Source: Streptomyces sp. GSL17-111
GTDB lineage: Bacteria > Actinomycetota > Actinomycetes > Streptomycetales > Streptomycetaceae
Assembly: GCF_037911585.1 (NCBI RefSeq)
Contig: NZ_JBAJNS010000001.1
Span: forward strand, 5,131,501-5,195,500
Direction: 5' to 3'
DNA length: 64,000 bases
Part shown: positions 7,928-17,800 of the stretch, piece by piece
How positions within the stretch are numbered: the first letter of the stretch is position 1
Layout of the letters: each line of letters begins with the position of its first letter
Position numbers and translations under genes: made by a program
Notes under the pieces: model-generated
The model's database searches: none
Seen by the model: the letters and a program-made list of their open reading frames with translations, nothing else
Told to the model about the DNA's origin: nothing

Positions 7928-9481
7928 ATGGTCAACAGCGTGGTGATCGTCGGCGGCGGTACGGCGGGCTGGATGACGGCCACCTACCTGCGCGCCACCT
8001 TCGGCGACCGGCTGCCCGTGACCCTCGTGGAGTCGGCGGACGTACCCACCGTCGGCGTGGGCGAGGCGACCTTCAGCACCGTCCGCCACTTCTTCGACTA
8101 CCTCGGCCTCGCCGAGCACGAGTGGATGCCCTCCTGCAACGCCTCCTACAAGCTGGCCATCCGCTTCGAGAACTGGCGCGGCACCGGCGAGCACTTCTAC
8201 CACCCGTTCGAACGCCTGCGGGTCGCGGACGGCTTCTCGCTCGCCGACTGGTGGCTCAAGTCCGGTGGCCGCGACGGCCGGCGGTTCGACGAGGCCTGCT
8301 ACGTGCTGCCCGCCCTGTGCGAGGCCAAGCGCTCGCCCAAGCACCTCGACGGTGAGCTGTTCGAGCGTTCGCTGCACGACGGCGGTGACCGGGCGCGGCG
8401 GACGACGATGAGCCAGCAGGACACCCAGTTCCCCTACGCCTACCACTTCGACGCCGCCCGGCTCGCCACCTTCCTCGCCGACCTCGGGACGCGGCAGGGG
8501 GTGCGCCGGGTCCTGGACGACGTCGTGGAGGTCCGGCAGGACGAACGCGGCTGGATCTCCCACCTGGTCACCCGTGAGCACGGAGAGATCCGGGGCGACC
8601 TGTTCATCGACTGCACCGGCTTCCGCGGCCTGTTGGTCAACAAGACACTCGGTGAGGACTTCGTGTCCTTCCAGGACGTCCTGCCCAACGACCGTGCGGT
8701 GGCCCTGCGGGTGCCCACGGACGTCGAGCGCGAGGGCATGGCCCCCTACACCACGGCGTCCGCCCGCGACAACGGCTGGATCTGGACCATCCCGCTGTTC
8801 GGGCGGATCGGCACCGGCTACGTCTACTCCTCGCAGTTCTGCTCACCGGAGGAGGCCGAGAGGGAGCTGCGGCGGTTCGTCGGGCCCCGTGCGGAGGGGC
8901 TGGAGGCCAACCACATCCGGATGCGGATCGGCCGCAACCGGCGCTCCTGGGTGAAGAACTGCGTCGCCATCGGCCTGTCCAGCGGCTTCGTCGAGCCGCT
9001 GGAGTCGACCGGCATCTTCTTCATCCAGCACGGCATCGAGCAGCTGGTCAAGCACTTCCCCGGGGAGGACTGGGATCCGGCGCTGGTCGACGCCTACAAC
9101 GACCGCGTCGCCCGCTGCCTGGAGGGCGTGCGGGAGTTCCTGACCCTCCACTACCGCGCCGCGGCGCGCGCCGACACCCCCTACTGGAAGGCCGCCAAGG
9201 AGCGGGCGCTGCCCGAGGGGATGGCCGAGCGGCTGCGGGGATGGGAGGCCCGGCTGCCCGACGCCGGCGCGGTCTATCCGTACTACCACGGCTTCGACCC
9301 GTACTCCTACGCCGTGATGCTGCTCGGCCTGGGGCACCACCCGGCCCGCGTCCATCCGGCGCTGGACCTGCTGGACGGGGCCGAGGCCGATCGGCAGTTC
9401 GCGGACGTGCGACGGCAGAGCGAGCGGCTGGCCGCCGAACTGCCCAGCCAGCACGCGTACCTGGCTCAGCTCCACGGTTGA
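7928..9481 (+). CDS. Flavin-dependent tryptophan halogenase, 6-halogenase-like
   Basis: 517 residues with all hallmarks: GGGTAGW FAD motif (residues 9-15), catalytic Lys75 in NASYKLAIRF, the WIWTIP motif (284-289) that excludes monooxygenase chemistry, and the EPLESTG loop holding the catalytic Glu (near 356). It uses FADH2, O2 and chloride to make HOCl, which Lys guides to tryptophan. Several stretches (MPSCNASYKLA, GRIGTGYVY, NCVAIGLSSGFVEPL, a C-terminal LPSQ) recall SttH-type tryptophan 6-halogenases more than PrnA/RebH 7-halogenases, with PyrH (5-) also related, so 6-chlorotryptophan is my best guess from remembered sequences. GGAAGGAGA precedes the ATG at 7928. The cluster's flavin reductase would supply FADH2. 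Chlorination before TDO would give 4-chlorokynurenine. Confidence 0.95.
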   Translation: MVNSVVIVGGGTAGWMTATYLRATFGDRLPVTLVESADVPTVGVGEATFSTVRHFFDYLGLAEHEWMPSCNASYKLAIRFENWRGTGEHFYHPFERLRVADGFSLADWWLKSGGRDGRRFDEACYVLPALCEAKRSPKHLDGELFERSLHDGGDRARRTTMSQQDTQFPYAYHFDAARLATFLADLGTRQGVRRVLDDVVEVRQDERGWISHLVTREHGEIRGDLFIDCTGFRGLLVNKTLGEDFVSFQDVLPNDRAVALRVPTDVEREGMAPYTTASARDNGWIWTIPLFGRIGTGYVYSSQFCSPEEAERELRRFVGPRAEGLEANHIRMRIGRNRRSWVKNCVAIGLSSGFVEPLESTGIFFIQHGIEQLVKHFPGEDWDPALVDAYNDRVARCLEGVREFLTLHYRAAARADTPYWKAAKERALPEGMAERLRGWEARLPDAGAVYPYYHGFDPYSYAVMLLGLGHHPARVHPALDLLDGAEADRQFADVRRQSERLAAELPSQHAYLAQLHG

Positions 9482-9491
9482 GGACGGGGGG

Positions 9492-9533
9492 CGGGGCGGC
9501 GCCCGGGGCCAAGGTGCTCCGGGCGCCGCCCCG
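9492..9533. terminator. Bidirectional terminator between halogenase and flavin reductase
   Basis: A perfect 15-bp inverted repeat (9492-9506 with 9519-9533, 12-nt loop) lies between two convergent genes, 11 bp after the halogenase stop and 34 bp from the flavin reductase stop. Its position and symmetry suit termination from both sides. Confidence 0.8.
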
Positions 9534-9566
9534 TGCGGGGTGGCGGTGGTCCGGCCGGCGCGGACG

Positions 9567-10133
9567 TCACCTCTCGCCGGTGGTCGGCTCCGCGAGCCGG
9601 GACCAGTCGGCGAAACGCCGTCGGCCGTACAACAGCGGTGCGCCGGGCCGGCTGAGGACCTCCTCGACCGCCCCGATGACGACGGTGTGGTCACCTCCCG
9701 GGTGGGTGCGGAGCACCCGGCACTCGGCCGTCGCGTGGGCGTCCTCGGTCAGCCGGGGCACCCGGTAGCGTGCCGTCGGCTCCCACGCCACTTCGGCGAA
9801 CCGGTCCCGTCCGGGGGTCGCGAACGTCTCGGCCGTCCTCCGGCCGCCGGTGTGCAGCAGGTTCACGGCGAACGCTCCGCTCTCGCACAGCGCCCGCAGC
9901 GTGCCGCTGCGGTTGTCGACGCACACCAGCAGGCTCGGCGGGTGCAGACCCACGCCGCACATCGACGTGCAGGTCAGTCCGCGCGGTGCGCCGGCCCCGT
10001 CCACGCTGGTCACCACCGCGACCCCGCTGGGGAAGCCGCTCATGAGCGACCGGAAGGCGTCCACGTCGGTGCGCGGCGCACGGCCGTCGCCCCGGTCGGA
10101 GGTTCCGGAAGGGTCGGTCCTGGTGCTCCGCAT
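9567..10133 (-). CDS. Flavin reductase (HpaC/RIF-like) partner of the halogenase
   Basis: 188 residues of the flavin reductase-like FMN-binding split-barrel fold: FRSLMSGFPSGVAVVTSV at the N-terminus, a GLTCTSMCGVGLHPPSLLVCVD flavin-binding core, and a DHTVVIGAVEE segment near the end. It reduces free flavin with NAD(P)H to feed a two-component oxygenase or halogenase, as PrnF or RebF do. The start at 10133 was chosen because AAAGG lies just upstream and homology begins soon after; the longer frame to 10328 has no support. It is convergent with the halogenase and reads in the same direction as the LuxR regulator 191 bp upstream, so it may be under separate control. Confidence 0.9.
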   Translation of the reverse strand: MRSTRTDPSGTSDRGDGRAPRTDVDAFRSLMSGFPSGVAVVTSVDGAGAPRGLTCTSMCGVGLHPPSLLVCVDNRSGTLRALCESGAFAVNLLHTGGRRTAETFATPGRDRFAEVAWEPTARYRVPRLTEDAHATAECRVLRTHPGGDHTVVIGAVEEVLSRPGAPLLYGRRRFADWSRLAEPTTGER

Positions 10134-10324
10134 GGGGTCGCCTTTCGCAACGGGTGGGCTGCCGTCGGCCGGGCCGGGAGCTGTTCCGGCCGCTCCTCGG
10201 GACGCCACCCTAGGAGGCGGGGGCGCCGCGGACGACGGTTGAACGGAGCGGCCGTGCGGGGCCCCGGAGTGCGGTACCCGTTCGGGCCCGGTGCCCCGCG
10301 CCGCCGCCCGCCCCGTCCGCCCGG

Positions 10325-11029
10325 TCACGGTGCCGGAGCCGCCGTGATGCCTGCCTGGACGGCGACGACCGCGGCCACCGTGCGGTTGGGGCAGTTGAGT
10401 TTGGCCAGCACGTTGGAGACGTGGCGCTTGGCCCCGTGCTCGGAGATGCCGAGGCGGCGGGCGATCTGCTTGTTGCTCATCCCCTGCACCATCAGGGCGA
10501 GCGCCTCCTCCTCGCGGGGGGTGAGTTGCGGCCCGCGGCTGGGGCGTTCCCCGGCCTTCACGACCGCCAGCAGTTCCCGCACCAGGCCCGGGGGCGCGGG
10601 TATCTCGCCCCGTTTGACCTCGGTGACCGCATGGTTGAGCGCGTCCGCGCTCAAGCCGGACTCCTGGACGAAGCCGTCGACCGCCAGGCCGCTGACCCGC
10701 CGGACGTTGTACCGGTCGAGTTCACTCAGCAGTAAGAGGACCTTGGTCCCGGCTTCCCGCGCCGTCCGGATCAGTTCCCGGAGCGTGGGGGTCTCCAGGG
10801 ACGCGGGCAGTAGCACGATGTCCGGGGTGAAGTGGGCGAGGGTCTGCTCGAGCAGCGCGGACGAAGCGGCGACACGGACGGAGCCGACGTCGGCCATGTG
10901 CCGCAGCAGGGTCTCCAGGCCCCGTCTGACGACCTCGTCCTCGTGCAGGACCGCCACATCGAGAAGGAGCGGGGCATGGCGGGGAATGTGCAGGTCCATG
11001 ACATGACAGTCGAGCACCTGTTCCTTCAT
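10325..11029 (-). CDS. Atypical LuxR-family regulator with a TTA codon (cluster regulator)
   Basis: 234 residues: a degenerate receiver-like domain (about 20-140) and a LuxR helix-turn-helix (about 165-225, LTPREEEALALMVQGMSNKQIA). The acidic start of the receiver survives (HEDE, 29-32), but the phospho-acceptor position is Pro75 (IVLLPASLET) and the conserved Lys is also lost (FVQESG), so it is probably not controlled by phosphorylation. Codon 99 is TTA (10733-10735), the rare leucine codon read by the bldA tRNA, which ties expression to development. AGGAGG is 7 nt before the ATG at 11029. It is divergent to panD and the NRPS operon, so it is likely the pathway-specific regulator. No kinase partner is encoded beside it. 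Confidence 0.9.
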   Translation of the reverse strand: MKEQVLDCHVMDLHIPRHAPLLLDVAVLHEDEVVRRGLETLLRHMADVGSVRVAASSALLEQTLAHFTPDIVLLPASLETPTLRELIRTAREAGTKVLLLLSELDRYNVRRVSGLAVDGFVQESGLSADALNHAVTEVKRGEIPAPPGLVRELLAVVKAGERPSRGPQLTPREEEALALMVQGMSNKQIARRLGISEHGAKRHVSNVLAKLNCPNRTVAAVVAVQAGITAAPAP

Positions 11030-11386
11030 CGACCACCCTCCTCAGGTGTTGGAACGACGCGATGGGGGGAAGCGGGTGCGGCGCGCGGAGCGCCGCGTTC
11101 CACTGGCGGGGACGTTATAACTCATGTCCGGCGGACGGAAGATGTAACGCCTGAAACATCGTCTTACGTGCCGGTGAGGTGTGTCGAAAGAAGCGTCGAC
11201 GCCGGTCACGCGGACCGGGGGCGTCCGGCGCGGGCGGGCACGGCTGACCGGCGAAACGGCCCGCACCCTTCCCGGGGTGCCCGATAGGCCACCGTCACCG
11301 GTGCCCCATCGGCCCCTCTGAAGGGGGCTGGGGCGGCTCGCGGCCCTCGCTCATGCTGCTGGCCGGACCGCAACCTCTCAGCGGGG
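11030..11386. promoter_or_regulatory. Divergent promoter region between the regulator and panD/NRPS operon
   Basis: This 357-bp gap without a supported gene must hold promoters for the leftward regulator and the rightward biosynthetic operon. It includes an unusually AT-rich patch around 11110-11165 (GTTATAACTCATG and GATGTAACG) in otherwise very GC-rich DNA, and a short inverted repeat GTCC-GGC-GGAC near 11123-11133 that could be an operator. No consensus -35/-10 pair was assigned. A 78-codon leftward frame at 11206-11442 overlaps panD and was not accepted. Confidence 0.6.
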
Positions 11387-11827
11387 ATGACCATGAAACT
11401 CAGGACGATGCTGAAGTCGAAGATCCACCGGGCCACCGTCACCCGGGCCGACCTGCACTATGTGGGATCGCTGACGATCGACTCCGATCTGATGCGGGCG
11501 GCCGACCTGCTGCCCGGCGAACTCATCCACGTCGTCGACATCGACAACGGCGCCCGCCTGGAGACGTACGTGATCGAGGGACCCGCCGGCTCCGGGGTCA
11601 TCGGCGTCAACGGAGCGGCGGCCCGGCTCGTCCAGCCCGGCGACCTGGTGATCATCATCGGCTACGCGCAGCTCTCCGAGGACGAACTCGCCGATCACGA
11701 GCCCCGGGTCGTCTTCGTCGACGACAAGAACCAGATGGTCGGGACCGGGGACGACCCGTCCCGCGCGCTGCCCGACGGCGCCACGGCGTCCGGCACGGCC
11801 CCCGCGGACGGCGGGCGACCGGGCTGA
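11387..11827 (+). CDS. panD: Aspartate 1-decarboxylase (pyruvoyl type), inside the cluster
   Basis: 146 residues matching PanD nearly end to end: LRTMLKSKIHRATVT, the self-cleavage site HYVGS (Gly27-Ser28 from this start, one or two positions from the family's Gly24-Ser25), DIDNGARLETYVI and GAAARLVQPGDLVII. Cleavage makes the pyruvoyl cofactor that turns Asp into beta-alanine, normally for pantothenate. A C-terminal extension of about 25 polar residues is extra. Two ATGs (11387 and 11393) lie close together with a weak GCGGGG upstream, so the start is ambiguous by two residues. It heads the NRPS operon with a 66-bp gap, which suggests beta-alanine is a pathway precursor or boosts CoA/phosphopantetheine supply; neither is shown. 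Confidence 0.93.
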   Translation: MTMKLRTMLKSKIHRATVTRADLHYVGSLTIDSDLMRAADLLPGELIHVVDIDNGARLETYVIEGPAGSGVIGVNGAAARLVQPGDLVIIIGYAQLSEDELADHEPRVVFVDDKNQMVGTGDDPSRALPDGATASGTAPADGGRPG

Positions 11828-11893
11828 CCGCAGCCGGACCCAGCCCCCCCCGGACCGTGGCGTCGCGTCGACGCAGCCAGAACAGGAGCCAGG

Positions 11894-14800
11894 ATGACCG
11901 CCCCCACCACCGGGCCGCCCCGAACCGATGCCCCCACCTTCCTCGGGACCGTTCTGGACCACGCGCGGCGCGACCCCGAGGCCACCGCCTACCGCTTCCT
12001 GCCTCCGGGCCACCGGGCCGGCGACCGGGGCTCGGCCATCTCCCGGGGCCGGCTGGACGCCCGGGCGCGGGCCGTCGCCGCGTGCCTGGGCCGTCCGGCG
12101 GGATCCGGGCCGGCCTCGGCGCTGCTCGTCCTGCCGCCCGGCCACGACTTCTTCGCCGCGTTCCACGGCTGCCTGTACGCCGGGGTGACGGCGGTGCCCT
12201 GCCCGCCGCCGCGCGCGGCGCGGGACGCCTCCGTCCGGATCGCGGGCATCGCCGAGGACGCCGGGGTCGGCGCCGTCATCACCACCGCGGAGCTCGCGCC
12301 CGCCCTGCGCCAGGCGTGGGGGCGGGCGGGCGACGGCGTCCGCTGGGTCGAGGTGGACGCCCTCCCGGAGGAGGACGGCAGCCACTGGCGGCCGCCCGCC
12401 GAGGCGGCGGACGGCCCGGTGATGCTCCAGTACACCTCCGGATCCACCGGGCGTCCCAAGGCCGTGGTCGTCGACCAGGCCGCGCTCACCGCCCAGATCG
12501 AGAACTTCCGGGCCCTGACCCGGTTCCCCGACGGCGCGTCGGCCGTCAGCTGGATGCCCGTGTACCACGCCCTGGGCCTCGGGCACCTGCTGCTGGCCCA
12601 GTACGTCGGGGGCGAGGCCGTCTACATGACCCCCGACGACTTCGTCGACGATCCGGGCCGGTGGCTGCGCGCGATCAGCGACACCCCCGGTCCGGTGCTC
12701 GGCGGCGGCCCGAACTTCGCCTACGAGCGGTGCGTCGAGGCGGTGGGGAAGGACCGCGTCCGCTCCTACGACCTGTCCTCCTGGCACACCGCGCTGGTCG
12801 GCGGCGAACGCATCCAGCCGCGCACGCTGGCCCGGTTCGCCGACGCCTTCGCCCCCGCCGGCTTCCGGCGCGAGGCGCTCTTCTGCGCCTACGGGCTCAC
12901 CGAGGCCATGCAGATCGTCCTCGGTGAACACGGACCCCGGACGCTGACCGTCGACGCGGCCGAACTCGAGCGGGGCCGCGTGCGGGTGGCGCAGGACGAC
13001 GGCGGGGGGCGGGTGCGGACGCTGACCGCGTGCGGACGCCCCGGACCCTCCGCGGAGGTGCTCGTGGTCGACCCCGGGACGGGCACCGAGGCGGAGCCCG
13101 GCCGGGTCGGCGAGGTGTGGGTCGCCGGGCCCGCCGTCTGCCGCGGCTACTGGCGGCGCACGGAGGAGACCGAACAGACCTTCACCGGGCGGCTGGAGGG
13201 CTCCACGAGACCCTGGCTGCGCAGCGGTGACCTCGCCTTCGCCCACGACGGTCGGGTCTTCCTGTGCGGCCGCTCGCGCGAACTCGTCATCATCCGGGGC
13301 CGCAACCTCCACCCGCAGGACATCGAGGCGTCCGCCCGCGCGGCGGCCCCCGAGCTGGCGTCACTCCCCGTCGCGGCCTTCTCCGTGGACGACGAGGACG
13401 GCGAGCGCCTGGTCGTCGTCCAGGCCGTACCCCGCGCCGCCGAACCGGGGTCCGGCGCCCCCGCGGAACCGGCCGACCTCGCCGAGCGCATCCGGCGCGC
13501 CGTCGCCTCCGACCACGAGGTCGAGGCCGAGGTCGTGCTGGTCGAGCCCGAGGAGATCGCCCACACCGACAGCGGCAAGGTGCGCCGCACCGGCTGCCGG
13601 CAGGCGTACTCCGACGGCGAACTGACCGTGCTGCACACCACCGGACCCTCGGCGGACCGGCCCGCCGACGGTGACGCGGCGCCCGGCGCCGGCGACGCGT
13701 TGCGCGTCCTGGTCGGCTCCCTCCCGGCCGAGCTGCGCCGTCCGGTCGCCGCGGCCGAGGTGCGCCGCCGCCTCGCGGCGGCCACCGGGCTGCCCGCCGA
13801 CGCCATCGGGGACGACACGCCCCTGGTCGCGCTGGGCCTGGAGTCGCTGCGGGTCATCGCGCTCCGGTACGGCCTGGAACGCGACTTCCGGGTGTCCCTG
13901 CCCACGGCGGGGCTCCTGCGCGGGACGATCACCGACCTCGCCGCACGGATCGCCGAGGACACCGGCGACGGGGGCGGCGGTACGCCGTGGCCGGAGCTGG
14001 TGGCCGACCCGGCCCGCCGACACGAGCCGTTCCCTCTCACGGAGATCCAGCAGGCGTACCTCGTCGGCCGCAGCACCGCGTACGACCTGGGCGGCTCCTC
14101 CATCCACCTCTACCTGGAGGTGGCCGCCGAGGGCATCGACGTCGAGCGCCTGAGCGAGGCCCTCGACCGGCTGGTGCGGCGTCAGGAGATGCTGCGGGCG
14201 GTCGTCAGCGCCGACGGGCACCAGCGCATCCTGCCCGTCGAGGAGGTGCCCGCCGTCCACATCCCGTGCCACGACCTGAGCGGGGCGGACGAGGAGGCGG
14301 TGCGGCGGCACCTGGAGGCGGTGCGCGAGGAGCTCACCCACCAGGTCCTGCCGCTGGACTCCTGGCCCATGTTCGACATCCGGGCCACCGCGCTGGGCGG
14401 AGACCGCCACCGGATCCACATCAGTCTGGACCTGCTGGCGTTCGACGTGGCGAGCGTGCGGCTGTTCTTCCTGGAGTGGGGCGACCTGTACGCCGACCCC
14501 GCCTCCCAGCCGCCGCCCCCCGAGGTCTCCTTCCGCGACTTCGTGCTCGCCGCACAGCGGATCGAGGACACCCCCGTGCACGCCGCGTCGCGCGCCTACT
14601 GGCTGAAGCGGGTGCCCACCCTGCCCCCCGGCCCCGAACTCCCCCTGCTGCCGGTGCCCGAGCGGAGCGCGGCCCGCGTTCCGGTGCGCCGACGCCACCG
14701 GGCGCGGCTGGACGCCGAGCGCTGGAGGATCCTGCGTGAGCGCGCCCAGGAGCGCGGACTGACGCCCTCCGCCCTGCTGCTGGCCGCCTACACCACCGTC

Positions 14801-17800
14801 CTGGGCACCTGGAGCGCCACCAGCCACTTCACCCTCGACGTGCCGCTGTTCAGCCGCTGGCCGCTGCACGAGCGGATCGACGACATCCTCGGCGACTTCA
14901 CCTCGGTGACGCTCCTGGAGGTCGACCTGCGGCCCGACGACGGTGTCGCGGGCCTGGCGAAGCGGATCCAGCGTCAGCTGTGGGAGGACCTCGAACACCG
15001 CTACTTCAGCGGTGTGGAGGTGATGCGCGAGATCTCCCGCACGCGCGGCCTGCCCGCCTCGGCCTTCGCCTCCATCGTGTTCGCCAGCACCCGCGAGCAC
15101 GGACGCGACCAGGACTTCTCCCAGGGGGAGTGGGGCACGCGCTGGATGGGAGAGACGGTGACCGGGGTCACCCAGACTCCCCAGGTCCTCCTGGACCACC
15201 AGGTCTTCGAGGACGACGGCGTGCTGTCCTACAACTGGGACGCGGTGGCCGACCGCTTCCCCGAGGGCATGGTCGAGGAGATGTTCGCGGCCTACCGCGA
15301 CCTCCTGCGGGAGCTGGCGGACGGTGAGGACGCCTGGTCGCCCGACGGGTTCGACCCTCTTCCGGCGGCCCACCGGGCCCTGACGGAGGAGGCCAACGAC
15401 ACCGCCGGTCCCCTGCCCGCGCAGCACCTCTTCACCGGCATCGTCGAGCAGGCCCGTGCACACCCCGACCGCACCGCGCTGATCGCCCCCGGCCGCCGGC
15501 TGACCTTCGCGGGTCTGTACGACCACGCCTGCCGCCTCGGGCGCAGGCTGCGCGATCTGGGCGCCAGCCCCGGCGACCTGGTCGCCGTCCAGCTGCCCAA
15601 GGGCGCCGAGCAGGTGGTCGCCGCCGTCGCGGCCCAGCTCGCGGGCGCCGCCTACCTGCCGGTCGATCCGGACCTCCCCGAGCGGCGCCGGCACGCGATC
15701 CTCGAGCGGGGGCTGGTGCGCCTCGCCCTCGTGCCGTCCGGGGCGGCCCCGGACCTGCCCGCCGGTATCGTCGCCGTGCCCGTGGACCTCGACGAGCCCC
15801 TCGAGGAGGACGGCGGCCCCCTGGACCCGGTCCAGAAGCCCACCGACCCGGCCTACGTGCTGTTCACCTCCGGCTCGACGGGCGAGCCCAAGGGCGTCGT
15901 GCAGACCCACCGGGCCACCCTCAACACCCTCCTCGACGTCCGGGAGCGCCTCGGCGTGGGGGCGGGGGACGTGGCCCTCGGGCTCTCCTCGCTGAGTTTC
16001 GACCTGTCGGTGTGGGACGTGTTCGGGGTGCTCGGCGCGGGCGGGACCCTGGTGCTGCCCGAGCCGTCCGCCGTCCGCGACCCGGGCCGCTGGCTGGAGC
16101 TGACGGCCGAGCACGGCGTCACCCTGTGGAACTCCGTGCCCGCGCTGCTGCGGATGCTGGTGGAGCACCTGTCGGGCACGCCCACGAGCGATCCGCACCC
16201 GGCGCTGAAGACGCTGCGCTCGGTGTGGCTGTCCGGCGACTGGATCCCCGTGGACCTCCCCGACCGGATCAGGGCGCTGGCCCCGGGCGCCCTCGTCACC
16301 GCCTCGGGCGGACCCACCGAGACGGCGATCTGGTGCGTGGCCAACCCCCTGGGCGACGTCGATCCGCAGTGGGACTCCATCCCCTACGGCCGCCCCATGC
16401 GCAACCACACCATCCACGTCCTCGACGACCGGATGCGGCCGTGTCCCGTCGGAGTCCCCGGCGAGATGTACATCGGGGGAGCGGGCCTGGCCGAGGGGTA
16501 CTGGCGTGACGAGGAGCGCACCACCGCCTCCTTCGTCACCCACCCCGGCTCCGGCCAGCGCCTCTACCGCTCGGGGGACCTGGGACGCTGGCTGCCGGAC
16601 GGCAACCTGGAGATCCTCGGCCGCGACGACCTCCAGGTGAAGATCGGCGGCTTCCGCATCGAGCTGGGCGAGATCGAGGCGGCGCTGGGCCGCCATCCGG
16701 AGGTCGCCGAGGCCGCCGTCGTCGCCACCGGAGCCGACCGGCACGCCCGCACGCTGGCCGCCTACGTCGTCCCGACGGCGTCCCGCACGGAGGACGCCGC
16801 GGAGGGCCGCGCGGCGGACGGCCGGGACGCCTACGACGCCGAGGAACTGGGCCAGGTGGTCACCGACCCCGTCGAACGGCTGGCGTTCAAGGCCCGCCGG
16901 GCCGGGCGCCGCACCGATCTCGACGGCCTGCGTCACCGGCTGCCGACGGCGGCGCAGGAGGCGCCTCGCGACCTCCACGCCCGCGTCAGCCACCGCCGGT
17001 ACGACGAGCGCCCGGTGCCGACGGCCGAACTGGCCCGGCTGCTGGCGCCGTTGAGCAGCCGGGAGGACGGACCGTTCCCCCGGTACGCCTACGCCTCGGC
17101 CGGTTCCCTCTACCCCGTCCAGACCTACCTCTACGTGGCCGAGGGCCGGGTGGAGGGCCTGGCGGGCGGGACGTACTACGCCGACCCCGCCACACGCGAG
17201 CTCGTCTCGATCGAACCCGGGGCCCGGCTGGCGCAGGACCTCCACGTGGAGGCCAACCGGCCGACGTTCGCCGCATCGGCGTTCTCCGTCTTCCTCGTCG
17301 CCGACCGCGCGGCCATCGACCCGCTCTACGGGCGCCGCAGCCGGGACTTCTGCCTCCTGGAGGCCGGTCTGATGGCCCAGCTGCTGGACACGGCCGCGAC
17401 CGAGGGCCCCCTGGGCCTGTGCCAGTTGGGGCTGGTCCGCTCCACGCCCGCGCTGCGCGCCGCGCTGCGCCTGGAGGACGGACGGCACGAGGTGCTGCAC
17501 GCACTGGTCGGCGGCCTGCGCCCGGTGCCCGACCGAGCGGAGGCGGGCGACGCGGACACCGCGCCGGACTCCGGGGACGGCGGGCCACTGGCCGAACGGC
17601 TCCGCGCCCACCTGGCGTCCCTGCTGCCGTCGTACATGGTTCCGGCCACCCTCACCGAACGGGCGGCGCTGCCGCTCACGGCCAACGGCAAGGTGGACCG
17701 GGGAAGGCTCGCCTCCGACGCGTCCGCCGCCTCCGCCGCGCCGCGCACCGACGCCTACGTGGCGGCCGAGGGCGATCTGGAACGCACCGTCCAGGAGGTC

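Noticed and set aside
10134..10324. Weak GC-rich inverted repeat between regulator and flavin reductase (about 10255-10299)
   Set aside because: Arms are short and interrupted; not convincing as a terminator in such GC-rich DNA.
11206..11442. 78-codon leftward ORF between the regulator and panD
   Set aside because: Overlaps the panD start antisense and has no ribosome site or family features.
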